Part shown: piece by piece, positions 49,247 to 57,221 of the stretch | Layout of the letters: each line of letters opens with the position of its first letter | Position numbering within the stretch: position 1 is the stretch's first letter | Assembly: GCA_963795665.1 (NCBI GenBank) | Contig: CAWCIP010000005.1 | Location: forward strand, 1-64,000 | Origin: DASUPK01 sp963795665 | GTDB lineage: Bacteria; Actinomycetota; Thermoleophilia; Solirubrobacterales; 70-9 | DNA length: 64,000 nucleotides | Direction of reading: 5' to 3' | Notes under the pieces: model-generated | Database searches by the model: none | What the model was told of the DNA's origin: nothing | Seen by the model: only the letters and a program-made list of their open reading frames with translations | Translations under genes and position numbers: made by a program

Positions 49247-50839
49247 ATGCGCCACAAGACTTGCGGGGCAGGGATATCGACGGCGGCGGTTCTACTGGTC
49301 GTCCTGTTCGCATGGGCGGGGACCGCGGCGGCCCAGACTGTGGGGCTCCCCGTGGTGCCGATCGTCCCCGATCCAAATGGCTCGGCAGCGATCCCCTTCG
49401 AGGGCTCGCCGGCGTCCTCGAACCCGGTCGATGGAGGGCCGCCGCCTCCGCGGAGCCCCTTCATGGCGCCCAATCCGCGCAACAACATCCACGACGACCC
49501 GTACATGAGCGACACCTACCGCCTCGGGGGCCCGCTCGGAGACGGGCCGGAGATCTCCACCTTGTTCTCGCGGGAGTGCGGGTCGGTGACCTTCGACTCC
49601 GCGGGGCGTATCGTCACCGTCTGCGTGGGCCTCGACAGGACGGTGCTCGCGCTGCTCGATCCCCACAGCCTGCGGACGCTCGCGGCCATGCCTCTGCCCC
49701 TGCGGAACACCGTCTCGGCCGGCGGCATCTTCACTGACTTCTCGGGTGGCGGCTACTTCTACCTCGACGACCACAACCGCGTGGTGGTCCCGACCTACGA
49801 CCACCACATCCTCGTCATCTCGATTACCAACGGGCCGGGCTTCGCCGTCAGCCGCGACTACGACCTGAGCGGCCACCTGGCTGCGGACGAGGGGATCGTC
49901 TCGGCGCTGCCCGACTGGTCCGGCCGGATCTGGTTCGTGAGCCGCAAGGGCGAGATCGGCACCATCGACCGGAGGAACGGCAGGGTTCGCACGATGCGGC
50001 TCGGCGGCGAGGGGATCTCGAACTCGTTCGCGGTGGATGAGAGCGGCGGCGTGTACGTGGTCTCCGACAAGGCCCTGTACCGCTTTGACGCGAACTCCAA
50101 CGGCGGTCCCAGGGTGAGCTGGAGGGTGGTCTATCCGAACTCCGGGATCCACAAGCCGGGCCAGAGCGACGCGGGATCGGGGACCACTCCGACCCTGATG
50201 GGGAAGAGCTGGGTGGCGATCACTGACAACGCCGATCCGATGGACGTCGTCGTCTACAGGCGCGCGATCAAGCTCCGCGGCCGGAAGCGCGCCAAGAAGC
50301 GCGCCAGACCGGCCGGGCGGCGCAAGGCGAAGGCGAAAGCCCGGATCGTCTGCGCCGCGCCCGTATTCGCGCCCGGAGCAGGCTCCACCGACAATTCGCT
50401 GATCGGCACGAGCAGGTCCCTGGTGGCCGAGAACAACTACGGCTACACGATCAGCGGGGCCAACCTGGCCGGGACGATCAGCTCGCCCGGCCTCACCCGG
50501 ATCGACGTCGTCAAGAAGAAGCGGGCCAAGAAGGGCCGGCACCGGAGGAAGGAGCGCTTCCGCTGCCGGACCGCCTGGACGAGCGACGAGCGCGCTCCCT
50601 CCGTGGTTCCCAAGCTCTCGCTCGCCAACGGGCTCGTCTACACCTACACGAGGGCGCCGCGCTCAGACGGGCTGAACGCCTGGTACCTGACCGCACTCGA
50701 CTACCGGAGCGGCCGCACCGTCTACCGGCGCTTGGCCGGCACCGGCTTCGGATTCAACAACAACTACGCGCCCGTCACGCTCGGCCCCGACGGCACAGCC
50801 TATGTGGGCGTGCTCGGCGGGCTGGTCGAGCTTCCCTGA
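49247..50839 (+). CDS. Secreted beta-propeller-like protein with Lys/Arg-rich inserts
   Basis: An exported protein of 530 residues with a signal peptide (about 1-29, cleavage near AAAQ). The mature part has repeated blades with 'D..G.v' strands (CGSVTFDSAGRIVTVCVG, RNGRVRTMRLGGEGIS, FAVDESGGVYVVS, PVTLGPDGTAYVGV), suggesting a propeller. Two strongly basic inserts (near 342-369, KLRGRKRAKKRARPAGRRKA, and 421-437, VVKKKRAKKGRHRRKERF) interrupt the blades. The function is unknown; binding of polyanions is an inference. ATG 49247 follows TATGCT (49232-49237) by 9 bases. A hairpin terminator follows at 50848. Confidence 0.8.
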   Translation: MRHKTCGAGISTAAVLLVVLFAWAGTAAAQTVGLPVVPIVPDPNGSAAIPFEGSPASSNPVDGGPPPPRSPFMAPNPRNNIHDDPYMSDTYRLGGPLGDGPEISTLFSRECGSVTFDSAGRIVTVCVGLDRTVLALLDPHSLRTLAAMPLPLRNTVSAGGIFTDFSGGGYFYLDDHNRVVVPTYDHHILVISITNGPGFAVSRDYDLSGHLAADEGIVSALPDWSGRIWFVSRKGEIGTIDRRNGRVRTMRLGGEGISNSFAVDESGGVYVVSDKALYRFDANSNGGPRVSWRVVYPNSGIHKPGQSDAGSGTTPTLMGKSWVAITDNADPMDVVVYRRAIKLRGRKRAKKRARPAGRRKAKAKARIVCAAPVFAPGAGSTDNSLIGTSRSLVAENNYGYTISGANLAGTISSPGLTRIDVVKKKRAKKGRHRRKERFRCRTAWTSDERAPSVVPKLSLANGLVYTYTRAPRSDGLNAWYLTALDYRSGRTVYRRLAGTGFGFNNNYAPVTLGPDGTAYVGVLGGLVELP

Positions 50840-50847
50840 GAAAAGGA

Positions 50848-50874
50848 CCCGGCGGCTCATCCCTCGCCGCCGGG
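50848..50874. terminator. Bidirectional terminator
   Basis: CCCGGCGGC (50848-50856) and GCCGCCGGG (50866-50874) form a 9-pair stem. Reading plus, GATTTCC follows; reading minus, TCCTTTTCTC follows, a better T-run. It lies between the ends of the convergent propeller and cupredoxin genes and can serve both. Confidence 0.6.
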
Positions 50875-50925
50875 CCCGGATTTCCGGATCTCAGAGGTAG
50901 ATCCGGAAGCTCTTGGGACGGATCG

Positions 50926-51357
50926 TCACTTGACGGTGATCTCTCCGGTCATCCCCATCTGCTTGTGGCTGTCGATCGGGCAGTAGAAGTCGTACTTCCC
51001 GGGCGCCAGGTTCACGGCCAGCGTTCCGTCGCTGCCGGGTGAGACGGAGCCTTCGAGCTCCTTGTCCTGACCGTTGACGTCCTCGATCTCCAGAGAGTGC
51101 GTCACCTGACCGTCGTTCTTCAGCTTGAAGGTGACGTTCCCGGATTTCACGGTCGGTTCCGAGGGATCGAACTTGAAATCGGTGGCGGTCAGATCAACCG
51201 TGCCGCCGGCGCCCGTGGCGCCGGCGCCACCGGTTGACGCCTGAGTCGCCGCGTTGCTGGTGCTGTTGTCGTTGCCGCTGCTGCCGCAGCCCACCATCGG
51301 CACCGCGACGGCGGCCCCGATCGCGAACAGCGCCGCGAATCGTCTGGTCGAGAGCAT
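50926..51357 (-). CDS. Cupredoxin-type copper lipoprotein
   Basis: A 143-residue lipoprotein. The lipobox is VPMVGC with the cysteine near residue 22, followed by a Ser/Thr/Gly linker and a plastocyanin-like domain (about 50-143). The copper ligands are readable: His in THSLEIED and Cys, His and Met in YFYC-PIDSHKQMGM. It would carry electrons or copper outside the membrane. ATG 51357 has a GGAGGTGCGG ribosome site 3-4 bases before it; the longer frame to 51390 lacks one. Confidence 0.92.
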   Translation of the reverse strand: MLSTRRFAALFAIGAAVAVPMVGCGSSGNDNSTSNAATQASTGGAGATGAGGTVDLTATDFKFDPSEPTVKSGNVTFKLKNDGQVTHSLEIEDVNGQDKELEGSVSPGSDGTLAVNLAPGKYDFYCPIDSHKQMGMTGEITVK

Positions 51358-51448
51358 CCGCACCTCCACTGCGTTCGTAGGGATGGACACAGCAGGCGTC
51401 GCGGCCCGCCTAAGCTCCTACGCGCTGGGTCTCGCACGGGATTGACCC

Positions 51449-51758
51449 TTGATCTACGACCTGATCGCCACCCTCATGCGACCCGTCGCCTGGTGGGTGC
51501 GCCTGCGCACGGACAGGCTCGAGGCCGTGCACGCAGGCGGCTGCGGTTCCTCGCCCGCGCGAGCCTCTGGCGCATTCCGGGCCTTGGAGCGTGCGGTTCT
51601 TTGCGCCAGGGAACGGCGAGCCTCGGCCGGATGAAGCGCCGGCCGAGGTCGCGACACGCCTGCTTGCTGAGATCAGGGCACGCGTCCCGCCAACCCCGGC
51701 GGGCCGCCAGGCACGCGTGGGCGGTCCCCCACGCGTACGCAGAGCCAGAGCTAGGTGA
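51449..51758 (+). pseudogene. Remnant of a PlsC-type acyltransferase gene
   Basis: Three pieces of a 1-acylglycerol-3-phosphate acyltransferase are left in about 310 bases; intact relatives need about 650-700. Piece one (51449 to about 51538) reads IYDLIATLMRPVAWW and TDRLEAVHAGG. Piece two (about 51537-51590, another frame) reads RRLRFLARASLWRIPGLG. Piece three (about 51591-51758, third frame) reads VRFFAPGNGEPRPDEAPAE and LLAEIRARVPPTPAGR, ending at TGA 51756. The catalytic HX4D and PEGTR blocks are gone, so it is dead. The pattern looks like real deletions, not base-call errors. The 3' end overlaps the DUF5679 gene on the other strand. Confidence 0.65.
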
Positions 51759-51897
51759 GCTTGCCGATCTTGAAGATCTTGGTCCCGCAGTCCGGGCACG
51801 TGCCCTGAATAGCCGGGCGACCGTTCTTCATCGTGACCTGCTGCGGATCCTTGATCTCGACCTTCTTGCGTTCCTTGACGCAATAGCCCTCAGGCAT
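51751..51897 (-). CDS. DUF5679-like zinc-ribbon protein with one cysteine replaced
   Basis: A 48-residue protein, too short for many gene finders. It starts MPEGYCVKERKKVEI, has VTMKNGRPAIQGTCPDCGTKIFKIGK and stops at the TAG at 51753. It looks like DUF5679, whose members usually have YCVKC; here the second cysteine of the first CxxC is glutamate (C6-x2-E9), while the second CxxC (C33, C36) is intact. Zinc binding would be altered or reduced. The ribosome site AAAGGAGGT before ATG 51897 is perfect, so it is surely expressed. The family name is a strong guess. Confidence 0.8.
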   Translation of the reverse strand: MPEGYCVKERKKVEIKDPQQVTMKNGRPAIQGTCPDCGTKIFKIGKLT

Positions 51898-51974
51898 CGA
51901 GGACCTCCTTTCGAGCCGATTCCGCGAGCCACGCTAGAGCACCTTTCGGACGTGCGTGGCGGGCACGGCGCAAC

Positions 51975-51994
51975 TTAGTGCCAAATGACACTAA
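51975..51994. promoter_or_regulatory. TTAGTG palindrome upstream of the DUF5679-like gene
   Basis: TTAGTG (51975-51980) and CACTAA (51989-51994) form an inverted repeat around CCAAATGA. It lies 78 bases upstream of the DUF5679-like start and directly at the end of the coiled-coil gene. It may be an operator; no matching regulator is nearby. The rest of 51898-51974 shows nothing else. Confidence 0.4.
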
Positions 51995-52645
51995 CTACGG
52001 GTTGTTCTTGCCCGTGCCGCCCGGGGTGGTGGTCGTGGTGGGCGTCAGAGTCGTGCCCGCGGCCGCGCCCTTGCCGAGCGCGGCTGACGTCGCCTGGCTC
52101 TGCAGCGTCGCGATGTTGGACGAGTTCTGCGCGGACTGCTTCTGCAGGGCGGCGATCGACGCCTGGAGCTGGGCGACCGAGGAGTTCAGCGCGGCCTGGG
52201 TGTCCTTCGAGTTCTTCGTGGCCGCCGCCTGCAGGGCGTCGACCTGCTTCGTCAGGGAATCGACGTCGCTCTTGGTCGCGCTGTCGGACTTGGTCGTGAG
52301 CCCGAAGTAGAGAGCCGCGCCCCCGAGGAGGATCGCGATCAGCAGCCCCGCGGCGCCGAAATAGGTCATCCGCCCCTGCTTGCGCTCGATCTCGGCCATC
52401 CAGCCCTGCAGGCCCTCCATGCGCTCCTGCAGGTTGGGTTCGGGGCCCTTTGCCTTGGCCGCCGCGGGCTTGGCGGCCTCCTTGGTGGCGGCGGTGGCCT
52501 CGGCCGGCTTGGCTTCGCCTCCGGCCTCGGGCTGCGGCTTCGTCTCGGTCGTCGCCGATGCCTTGCCGCGCCGGCGCCCGCCGCTGTCGGAGCGACCGGG
52601 CAGGGTCACCTTCGGCATGCGGATTCGCGGCATCAGGTCCGCCAT
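51995..52645 (-). CDS. Membrane protein with coiled-coil tail
   Basis: A 216-residue protein. The N-terminal 90 residues are charged and Ala/Lys/Pro-rich (cytoplasmic), one membrane helix follows (about 95-116), and the C-terminal part (about 118-195) is a long coiled coil of TKQVDALQAAATKNSK and LQKQSAQNSSNIATLQSQ heptads ending in a Thr-rich tail. The function is unknown; similar proteins often support envelope structure. ATG 52645 follows TAGGAT (52659-52654) by 8 bases; an in-frame start further upstream would place the hexamer inside the gene, so I reject it. Confidence 0.75.
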   Translation of the reverse strand: MADLMPRIRMPKVTLPGRSDSGGRRRGKASATTETKPQPEAGGEAKPAEATAATKEAAKPAAAKAKGPEPNLQERMEGLQGWMAEIERKQGRMTYFGAAGLLIAILLGGAALYFGLTTKSDSATKSDVDSLTKQVDALQAAATKNSKDTQAALNSSVAQLQASIAALQKQSAQNSSNIATLQSQATSAALGKGAAAGTTLTPTTTTTPGGTGKNNP

Positions 52646-52736
52646 CGCCAGGGATCCTAGCCCGCCCTCGGAAGCCACGGCCCCGTACCATCCCGCGTCC
52701 CGTTTTCGAATCTCATCAACTTAAGGAGTGGCGCTG

Positions 52737-53900
52737 ATGCCCGAAGCAGTGATCGTCGACACCATCCGCACGCCCATCGGCAGGGCCTTCAAGGGCTCGC
52801 TCGCCCAGCTTCGCCCCGACGAGATGGGCGCCTATGTGATCGATCAGCTGCTCGAGCGGAATCCCGACGTCGATCCCGCCTCGATCGAGGACGTCTTCTG
52901 TGGCTGCGGCATGCCACAGGGCCTGCAGGCCTTCAACGTCGCCCGGATCATGGTCCTGCTCTCCGAGAAGCTGCCCGAGACGGTCAACGGCGTGACCATG
53001 TCTCGGTACTGCGCCTCCAGCCTCGACTCGATCAGGCACGCGGCGAACGCGGTCCGAGCCGGCCAGGGAGACACCTACATCGCCGCCGGCGTCGAGTGGG
53101 TGAGCCGGTACAACGAGCGCACCGAGCCGGCCGGCGCCGCCGACCAGAACGAGAAGCTCCAGGGCAAGGACGGCACCCCCAACGCCTACATCGACATGGG
53201 GATCACGGCCGTCAACGTGGCCAAGCGCTACGAGGTGAGCCGCGCGGACATGGACAAGTACGCCCAGCGCTCGCAGGAGCTGGCCGTGCAGTCACAGGAG
53301 GACGGCTTCTTCGACCGCGAGATCGTTCCCGTCAAGCTGCCGGACGGCGCCGAGGTGGCCAAGGACGACGGCCCCCGCGCCAGCTCGACGCTCGAGAAGC
53401 TCTCGGAGCTCCCCGAGGCCTTCGAGGGCGGCGGCGGAGTCACGGCCGGCAACTCGTGCCCGCTCAACGACGGCGCCGCGGCCGTGCTGGTGATGTCCGA
53501 GGACCGCGCCAAGGAGCTCGGCCTGAAGCCGAGGGCGAAGCTGCTGACCGCCGCCACGCACGGAAACGAGCCGGAGTACATGGGCGTCGCCCCGATCGGC
53601 GCGATCAAGAAGGTCCTCGATCGCCAGGGGATGAAGATCGGCGACGTCGACGTCGTCGAGCTCAACGAGGCGTTCGCCGCCCAGGTGATCCCGATCATGG
53701 CCGAGTGCGACATCCCGCTGGAGAAGATGAACACGCACGGCGGCGCGATTGCGCTGGGCCACCCGTTCGGCATGACCGGCGCCCGGATCATGGGCACCCT
53801 GCTCAACGTGATGGAGACGGACGACCACGCGGTCGGCCTCGAGACCATGTGCGTCGCGGGCGGGCAGGGCGAGGCGCAGCTGGTCGAACGCCTGAACTAG
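52737..53900 (+). CDS. Acetyl-CoA acyltransferase (thiolase)
   Basis: A thiolase of 387 residues. The nucleophile C92 lies in MSRYCASSLDSIRHAANAV, H342 in NTHGGAIALGHPFGMTGAR, and the second catalytic cysteine C372 in CVAGGQGEA. It cleaves 3-ketoacyl-CoA in beta-oxidation, or condenses acetyl-CoA. AAGGAG lies 8-9 bases before ATG 52737. It converges on a TetR gene two bases away, which may or may not control it. Confidence 0.95.
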   Translation: MPEAVIVDTIRTPIGRAFKGSLAQLRPDEMGAYVIDQLLERNPDVDPASIEDVFCGCGMPQGLQAFNVARIMVLLSEKLPETVNGVTMSRYCASSLDSIRHAANAVRAGQGDTYIAAGVEWVSRYNERTEPAGAADQNEKLQGKDGTPNAYIDMGITAVNVAKRYEVSRADMDKYAQRSQELAVQSQEDGFFDREIVPVKLPDGAEVAKDDGPRASSTLEKLSELPEAFEGGGGVTAGNSCPLNDGAAAVLVMSEDRAKELGLKPRAKLLTAATHGNEPEYMGVAPIGAIKKVLDRQGMKIGDVDVVELNEAFAAQVIPIMAECDIPLEKMNTHGGAIALGHPFGMTGARIMGTLLNVMETDDHAVGLETMCVAGGQGEAQLVERLN

Positions 53901-53902
53901 CC

Positions 53903-54517
53903 CTAGACCCTGAGTCCCTCCAGCAGCTGCATCAGCGCCTGCTCGACCTCGGCGCGGGCCTTGCGGGGAAGCTCCGCGTGGGCGATCACGAAGGCGGCCT
54001 CGGAGAGGGCGGCGACGAAGAGGTGGGCCATCGGCTCGACGGCGATGGGGCGGAGGACGTCGGCCGCGACAGCTCCTTCGAGGGCGGCGCGGGTCAGGCC
54101 GAGGCCGTGGCGATTGTCGATCTCGCGCCACTCCTTCCAGCCGAGGACAGCGGGGGCGTCGGTCAGCGAGATCTGCTTGACCGCGGGTTCCTCGCAGGCA
54201 TCGAGGAAGGACCGCATCCCGGTGTTGATCAGCTCCCAGGGATCCTCGGCGCCGCCCATGCTGGCCCCGATCCTCTCCATCAGATCCGCCTCGACCCGCT
54301 CGAAGACGGCACGGAAGAGATCGCGCTTGTCCTCGAAGTGGTGGTAGAGCGCCCCCCGGGTGACCTTGGCGCGGGCGACGATCTCCTCGGTGCCCACCCC
54401 GGCGTATCCCCTCTCGGTGAAGAGCTCGAGCGCGGCGTCGACCAGCGCCTCGCGGGTCGCCCTGGCCTCCGCCTCGCGGCGGCCGGGCGTGTCCGTGGTC
54501 CGGGATGCGGTTGACAT
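53903..54517 (-). CDS. TetR-family regulator
   Basis: A 204-residue TetR protein. The DNA-binding domain is REALVDAALELFTERGYAGVG then EEIVARAKVTRGALYHHFEDKRDLF (about 22-67). The ligand domain is not recognisable. Its start codon at 54517 overlaps a TACAG-C-CTGTA palindrome (54517-54527), a good self-operator. The divergent ECF sigma factor gene at 54571 may also be controlled. Confidence 0.93.
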   Translation of the reverse strand: MSTASRTTDTPGRREAEARATREALVDAALELFTERGYAGVGTEEIVARAKVTRGALYHHFEDKRDLFRAVFERVEADLMERIGASMGGAEDPWELINTGMRSFLDACEEPAVKQISLTDAPAVLGWKEWREIDNRHGLGLTRAALEGAVAADVLRPIAVEPMAHLFVAALSEAAFVIAHAELPRKARAEVEQALMQLLEGLRV

Positions 54518-54527
54518 ACAGCCTGTA
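54517..54527. promoter_or_regulatory. Palindromic operator at the tetR start
   Basis: TACAG (54517-54521) and CTGTA (54523-54527) form a perfect 11-base palindrome with one central base. It overlaps the start codon of the TetR gene, so binding would block its own translation region or transcription. Nearby AACCTAC and CCTACGCTTAACC copies (54524-54541) may extend the site. Confidence 0.5.
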
Positions 54528-54570
54528 GGTTAAGCGTAGGTTCGGCCGCAGTCATGTACCGTCGCCCCGG

Positions 54571-55122
54571 ATGTCCCCAGAGCGCTTCAGCTCGCTCCTG
54601 GAGGCGGCCAGGGAGGGGAGCGAGGCCGCCTGGCAGGAGCTCTACAACGACCTCGCCCCGGTCGTGCTCGGATACCTGCGCGCCAACGGCGCCCCCGATC
54701 CGGAGGACGTGCTCAGCGAGGCCTTCCTCCAGGTCGCGCGGGACATCGCCAGATTCGAGGGTGACGAGCGGGGCTTTCGCTCCTGGGTCTTCACGATCGC
54801 CCACCATCGCCTGATCGACGCGCGCCGCCACTCCGCTCGTCGTCCGGTCGAGCTCTCGGCCGAGCCACCCGAGCCCACCGGGAGGGCGGACGATGCGGCA
54901 GACGAGGCGCTCGCCCGGATCGGCGCGGAGGAGGTCCAGCGCGTTCTGGCCTTGCTCTCGGATGACCAGCGTGCCGTCCTGCTGCTCCGGGTGATCGGCG
55001 ACATGAGCATCGAGGACGTGGCGAAGGCGGTGGGCAAGCGCCCGGGCGCGGTCAAGGCCCTGCAGCGGCGCGGCCTGGCGGCGGTCAAGAAGGCGCTTGC
55101 CCAAAAGGGGGTAACCCTGTGA
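54571..55122 (+). CDS. ECF-type RNA polymerase sigma factor
   Basis: A sigma-70 family factor of 183 residues with regions 2 and 4 only. Region 2 spans about 14-85 (DPEDVLSEAFLQVARDIARF, then FRSWVFTIAHHRLIDARRH), and region 4 about 120-175 (LLSDDQRAVLLLRVIGDMSIEDVAKAVGKRPGAVKALQRRGLAAVKK). It would direct transcription in response to an envelope or stress signal. ATG 54571 follows TACCGT (54557-54562) by 8 bases, without a ribosome site. The next gene overlaps its stop by four bases and is probably linked to its control. Confidence 0.94.
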   Translation: MSPERFSSLLEAAREGSEAAWQELYNDLAPVVLGYLRANGAPDPEDVLSEAFLQVARDIARFEGDERGFRSWVFTIAHHRLIDARRHSARRPVELSAEPPEPTGRADDAADEALARIGAEEVQRVLALLSDDQRAVLLLRVIGDMSIEDVAKAVGKRPGAVKALQRRGLAAVKKALAQKGVTL

Positions 55123-55817
55123 GCGAGAACGGCGCTTATGAAGATGAGATGAACGAGGTCGCCCTCTTCCAGAGCGCACTGCGCGTGGCTGTGCCGACCA
55201 AGCCCGATCCGAGCCTCGGCACGACGCTCGTGCCCAGGCTCGCCGAGCTGTCCCGTGCCTCGACGATCGAGCAGGAAGCTCGCCCCGTCAGGCAGCGGCC
55301 CCGGTCGCGACGCGCGCTGGTGGCCAGGGTCGGGATCGCCGTCGCGCTGATCCCGCTGGTGCTCGCGGGGCTGGCGTTCGCCGGAGTGACCGTGCCCTCG
55401 CCCGCCCGGTCGGCCTTCGAGACGGTCGGGATCACCCTGCCGAACCAGCCCGCCTCCGGCCAACACGGGACCGCCGCCGGGTCGAGTTCGAGCGAGAAGA
55501 CCAAGAGCCGCCCGGGGACCACGACCAGCGAAGCCGGGAGCAAGGGCAACTCTGAGGCCGCTCATCAGCACGCGCTCGAGCAGCAGCAGAAGGCGCAGGG
55601 AAAGGCGCTCGGGCACAGCAAGGGCAACGCGATCGGCCTCCACGGCGCGACGCCCCCCGGGCAGGCCAAGAGCAAGGAGCCGGCCCCCCCTTCTCAGTCC
55701 AACGCCGGGGGAAACTCGGCGACGCATACGACCACCCACACCATCCCCGAGCACCCAACACCGACAAACCCAGGCGGCGGTAGCGGTAACGGCAACGCCA
55801 ACGGGCAGTCGAAGTAG
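55119..55817 (+). CDS. Sigma-linked membrane protein with a low-complexity tail
   Basis: A 232-residue protein. The first 65 residues are cytoplasmic and could bind the sigma factor; a membrane helix lies near 72-92; the rest is low-complexity, rich in Gly, Ser, Thr, Asn, Gln and His, and would be outside. I do not see the classic zinc anti-sigma motif, so anti-sigma function is only a positional inference. The GTG overlaps the sigma factor stop by four bases, which supports stoichiometric co-expression. Confidence 0.75.
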   Translation: MSENGAYEDEMNEVALFQSALRVAVPTKPDPSLGTTLVPRLAELSRASTIEQEARPVRQRPRSRRALVARVGIAVALIPLVLAGLAFAGVTVPSPARSAFETVGITLPNQPASGQHGTAAGSSSSEKTKSRPGTTTSEAGSKGNSEAAHQHALEQQQKAQGKALGHSKGNAIGLHGATPPGQAKSKEPAPPSQSNAGGNSATHTTTHTIPEHPTPTNPGGGSGNGNANGQSK

Positions 55818-55844
55818 CCATTAACTAGGCTGCCTCCTCCAGGG

Positions 55845-57221
55845 ATGGAGGAGAAGATCTCGAGGAGGGCTTGCATTCGCGCAGCACTTGCGCTGGCCGG
55901 CGCGGCGGTGGCAATGGCTCTTGTCGCGGGCCCGGCGCTGGCCCGTGAGCGGGTGATCACCGTCGACACCGCCGCCGAGCCGGGGCCCGCACAGTTCAAT
56001 CACGTCACGGTGCACCAGTTCGGACCGGCGTCGGGCAAGCGCGTCCTCGTGCTGATGCCGGGCACCCAGGGCGGAGCGGGGGACTTCACCCTGGACGCGC
56101 GTTACCTGGTGAAGCACATCCCGGGCCTTCAGGTGTGGGCGATCGACCGCCGCACCCAGGCGCTCGAGGACACCTCGACCTTCGCCGCAGCGCTGCGCGG
56201 TGAGATCCCCCTACAGCAGGCATTCCACTACTACCTCGGTGGCGGCGGCTTCCACTTCCGTGGGGCCAACGAGGACCCCTATGCCCGGGAGTGGGGGATG
56301 GCCGTGGCGCTCAACGACGCCCACGCGGTGGTCAAGCTCGCTCGCAAGCACGGTCGCCGCCACGTGGTTCTCGGTGGCCATTCACTCGGGGCCTCCCTGA
56401 CGGTGGCCTATGCGGCGTGGGACTTCAAGGGGCGACCCGGCTACAAGGACCTGGACGGGCTCGTCCTGATCGACGGCGGCCTGCTCGGCAGCTTCGACGC
56501 CTACGACCTTGCACAGGCGCAGGGGGCGATCGCCTCCCTGCAGACGAGCGACCCGTTCGTCGACTCACTCGGTCTCGGCCTGCCCGAATCGACCGGGCTG
56601 TTCGCCGAGATCGGCGGCTCTTACGCGAAGCTGGCGCCGACCGCCTCCGCGACGATGCTGCAGAACTATCCGGTGCTGCCGGCGCAGTTCAAGCCGCCGT
56701 TCCCGGTGACCAACCGCGCCCTCTTCGGTTTCGCCTTCGACCGCGACACCTCGCCGCTGCCCTCGGACCAGCAGATCAACGGCGGCGGCCTGGCGGCGTC
56801 GGGAGATCCCCGCGACTGGGTCGACGGCGGTATCAGCCCGGTCAGCCGCCTCGCTGCGACCTTCGGCCAGGAGCCCACCAACGCCGTGGAGTGGTACTTC
56901 CCGAAGCGGCTCACGATTGACACCAACGGCGCGGACCAGATGAGGCGGAACGACGTCGGCAACTTCCTCGGCCTGCGCCTCTTCCACACCCGGAAGGTCA
57001 ACCTGCCGCTCTACGCGATTGCGACCAACCTGGCGGGCGCCCACGTCCTGGACGGGGCGCGCAACTTCATCCGGCGGTCGCGGACCACCCGGAAGGAGTC
57101 GATGCTCGTCAACCGCAACCCACAGATGAGCCACCTCGACCCGCTGACCGCTGCGCCGAAGACAAACGCCTTCCTGAAGTCGGTCGTCCCCTTCCTCGAC
57201 GAGAAGGTGTTCGGCGGCTAG
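55845..57221 (+). CDS. Secreted alpha/beta hydrolase
   Basis: An exported hydrolase of 458 residues with a Tat/Sec-type signal (about 1-34, MEEKISRRACIRAALALAGA, RR present). The lipase-like nucleophile elbow GGHSLGAS (about 176-183) is intact, with the acid further on and a histidine in NPQMSHLDPLTAAP. A long lid region separates the core blocks. The substrate may be an extracellular ester or lipid. The promoter hexamer TAGGCT (55826-55831) is 13 bases before ATG 55845, further than usual. Confidence 0.85.
   Translation: MEEKISRRACIRAALALAGAAVAMALVAGPALARERVITVDTAAEPGPAQFNHVTVHQFGPASGKRVLVLMPGTQGGAGDFTLDARYLVKHIPGLQVWAIDRRTQALEDTSTFAAALRGEIPLQQAFHYYLGGGGFHFRGANEDPYAREWGMAVALNDAHAVVKLARKHGRRHVVLGGHSLGASLTVAYAAWDFKGRPGYKDLDGLVLIDGGLLGSFDAYDLAQAQGAIASLQTSDPFVDSLGLGLPESTGLFAEIGGSYAKLAPTASATMLQNYPVLPAQFKPPFPVTNRALFGFAFDRDTSPLPSDQQINGGGLAASGDPRDWVDGGISPVSRLAATFGQEPTNAVEWYFPKRLTIDTNGADQMRRNDVGNFLGLRLFHTRKVNLPLYAIATNLAGAHVLDGARNFIRRSRTTRKESMLVNRNPQMSHLDPLTAAPKTNAFLKSVVPFLDEKVFGG

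Noticed and set aside
51442..51978. A 178-codon plus-strand protein in this gap
   Set aside because: Only the stretch around 51540-51590 resembles a protein family, and it joins fragments in other frames; the rest is antisense to the DUF5679-like gene. A relic is the better reading.
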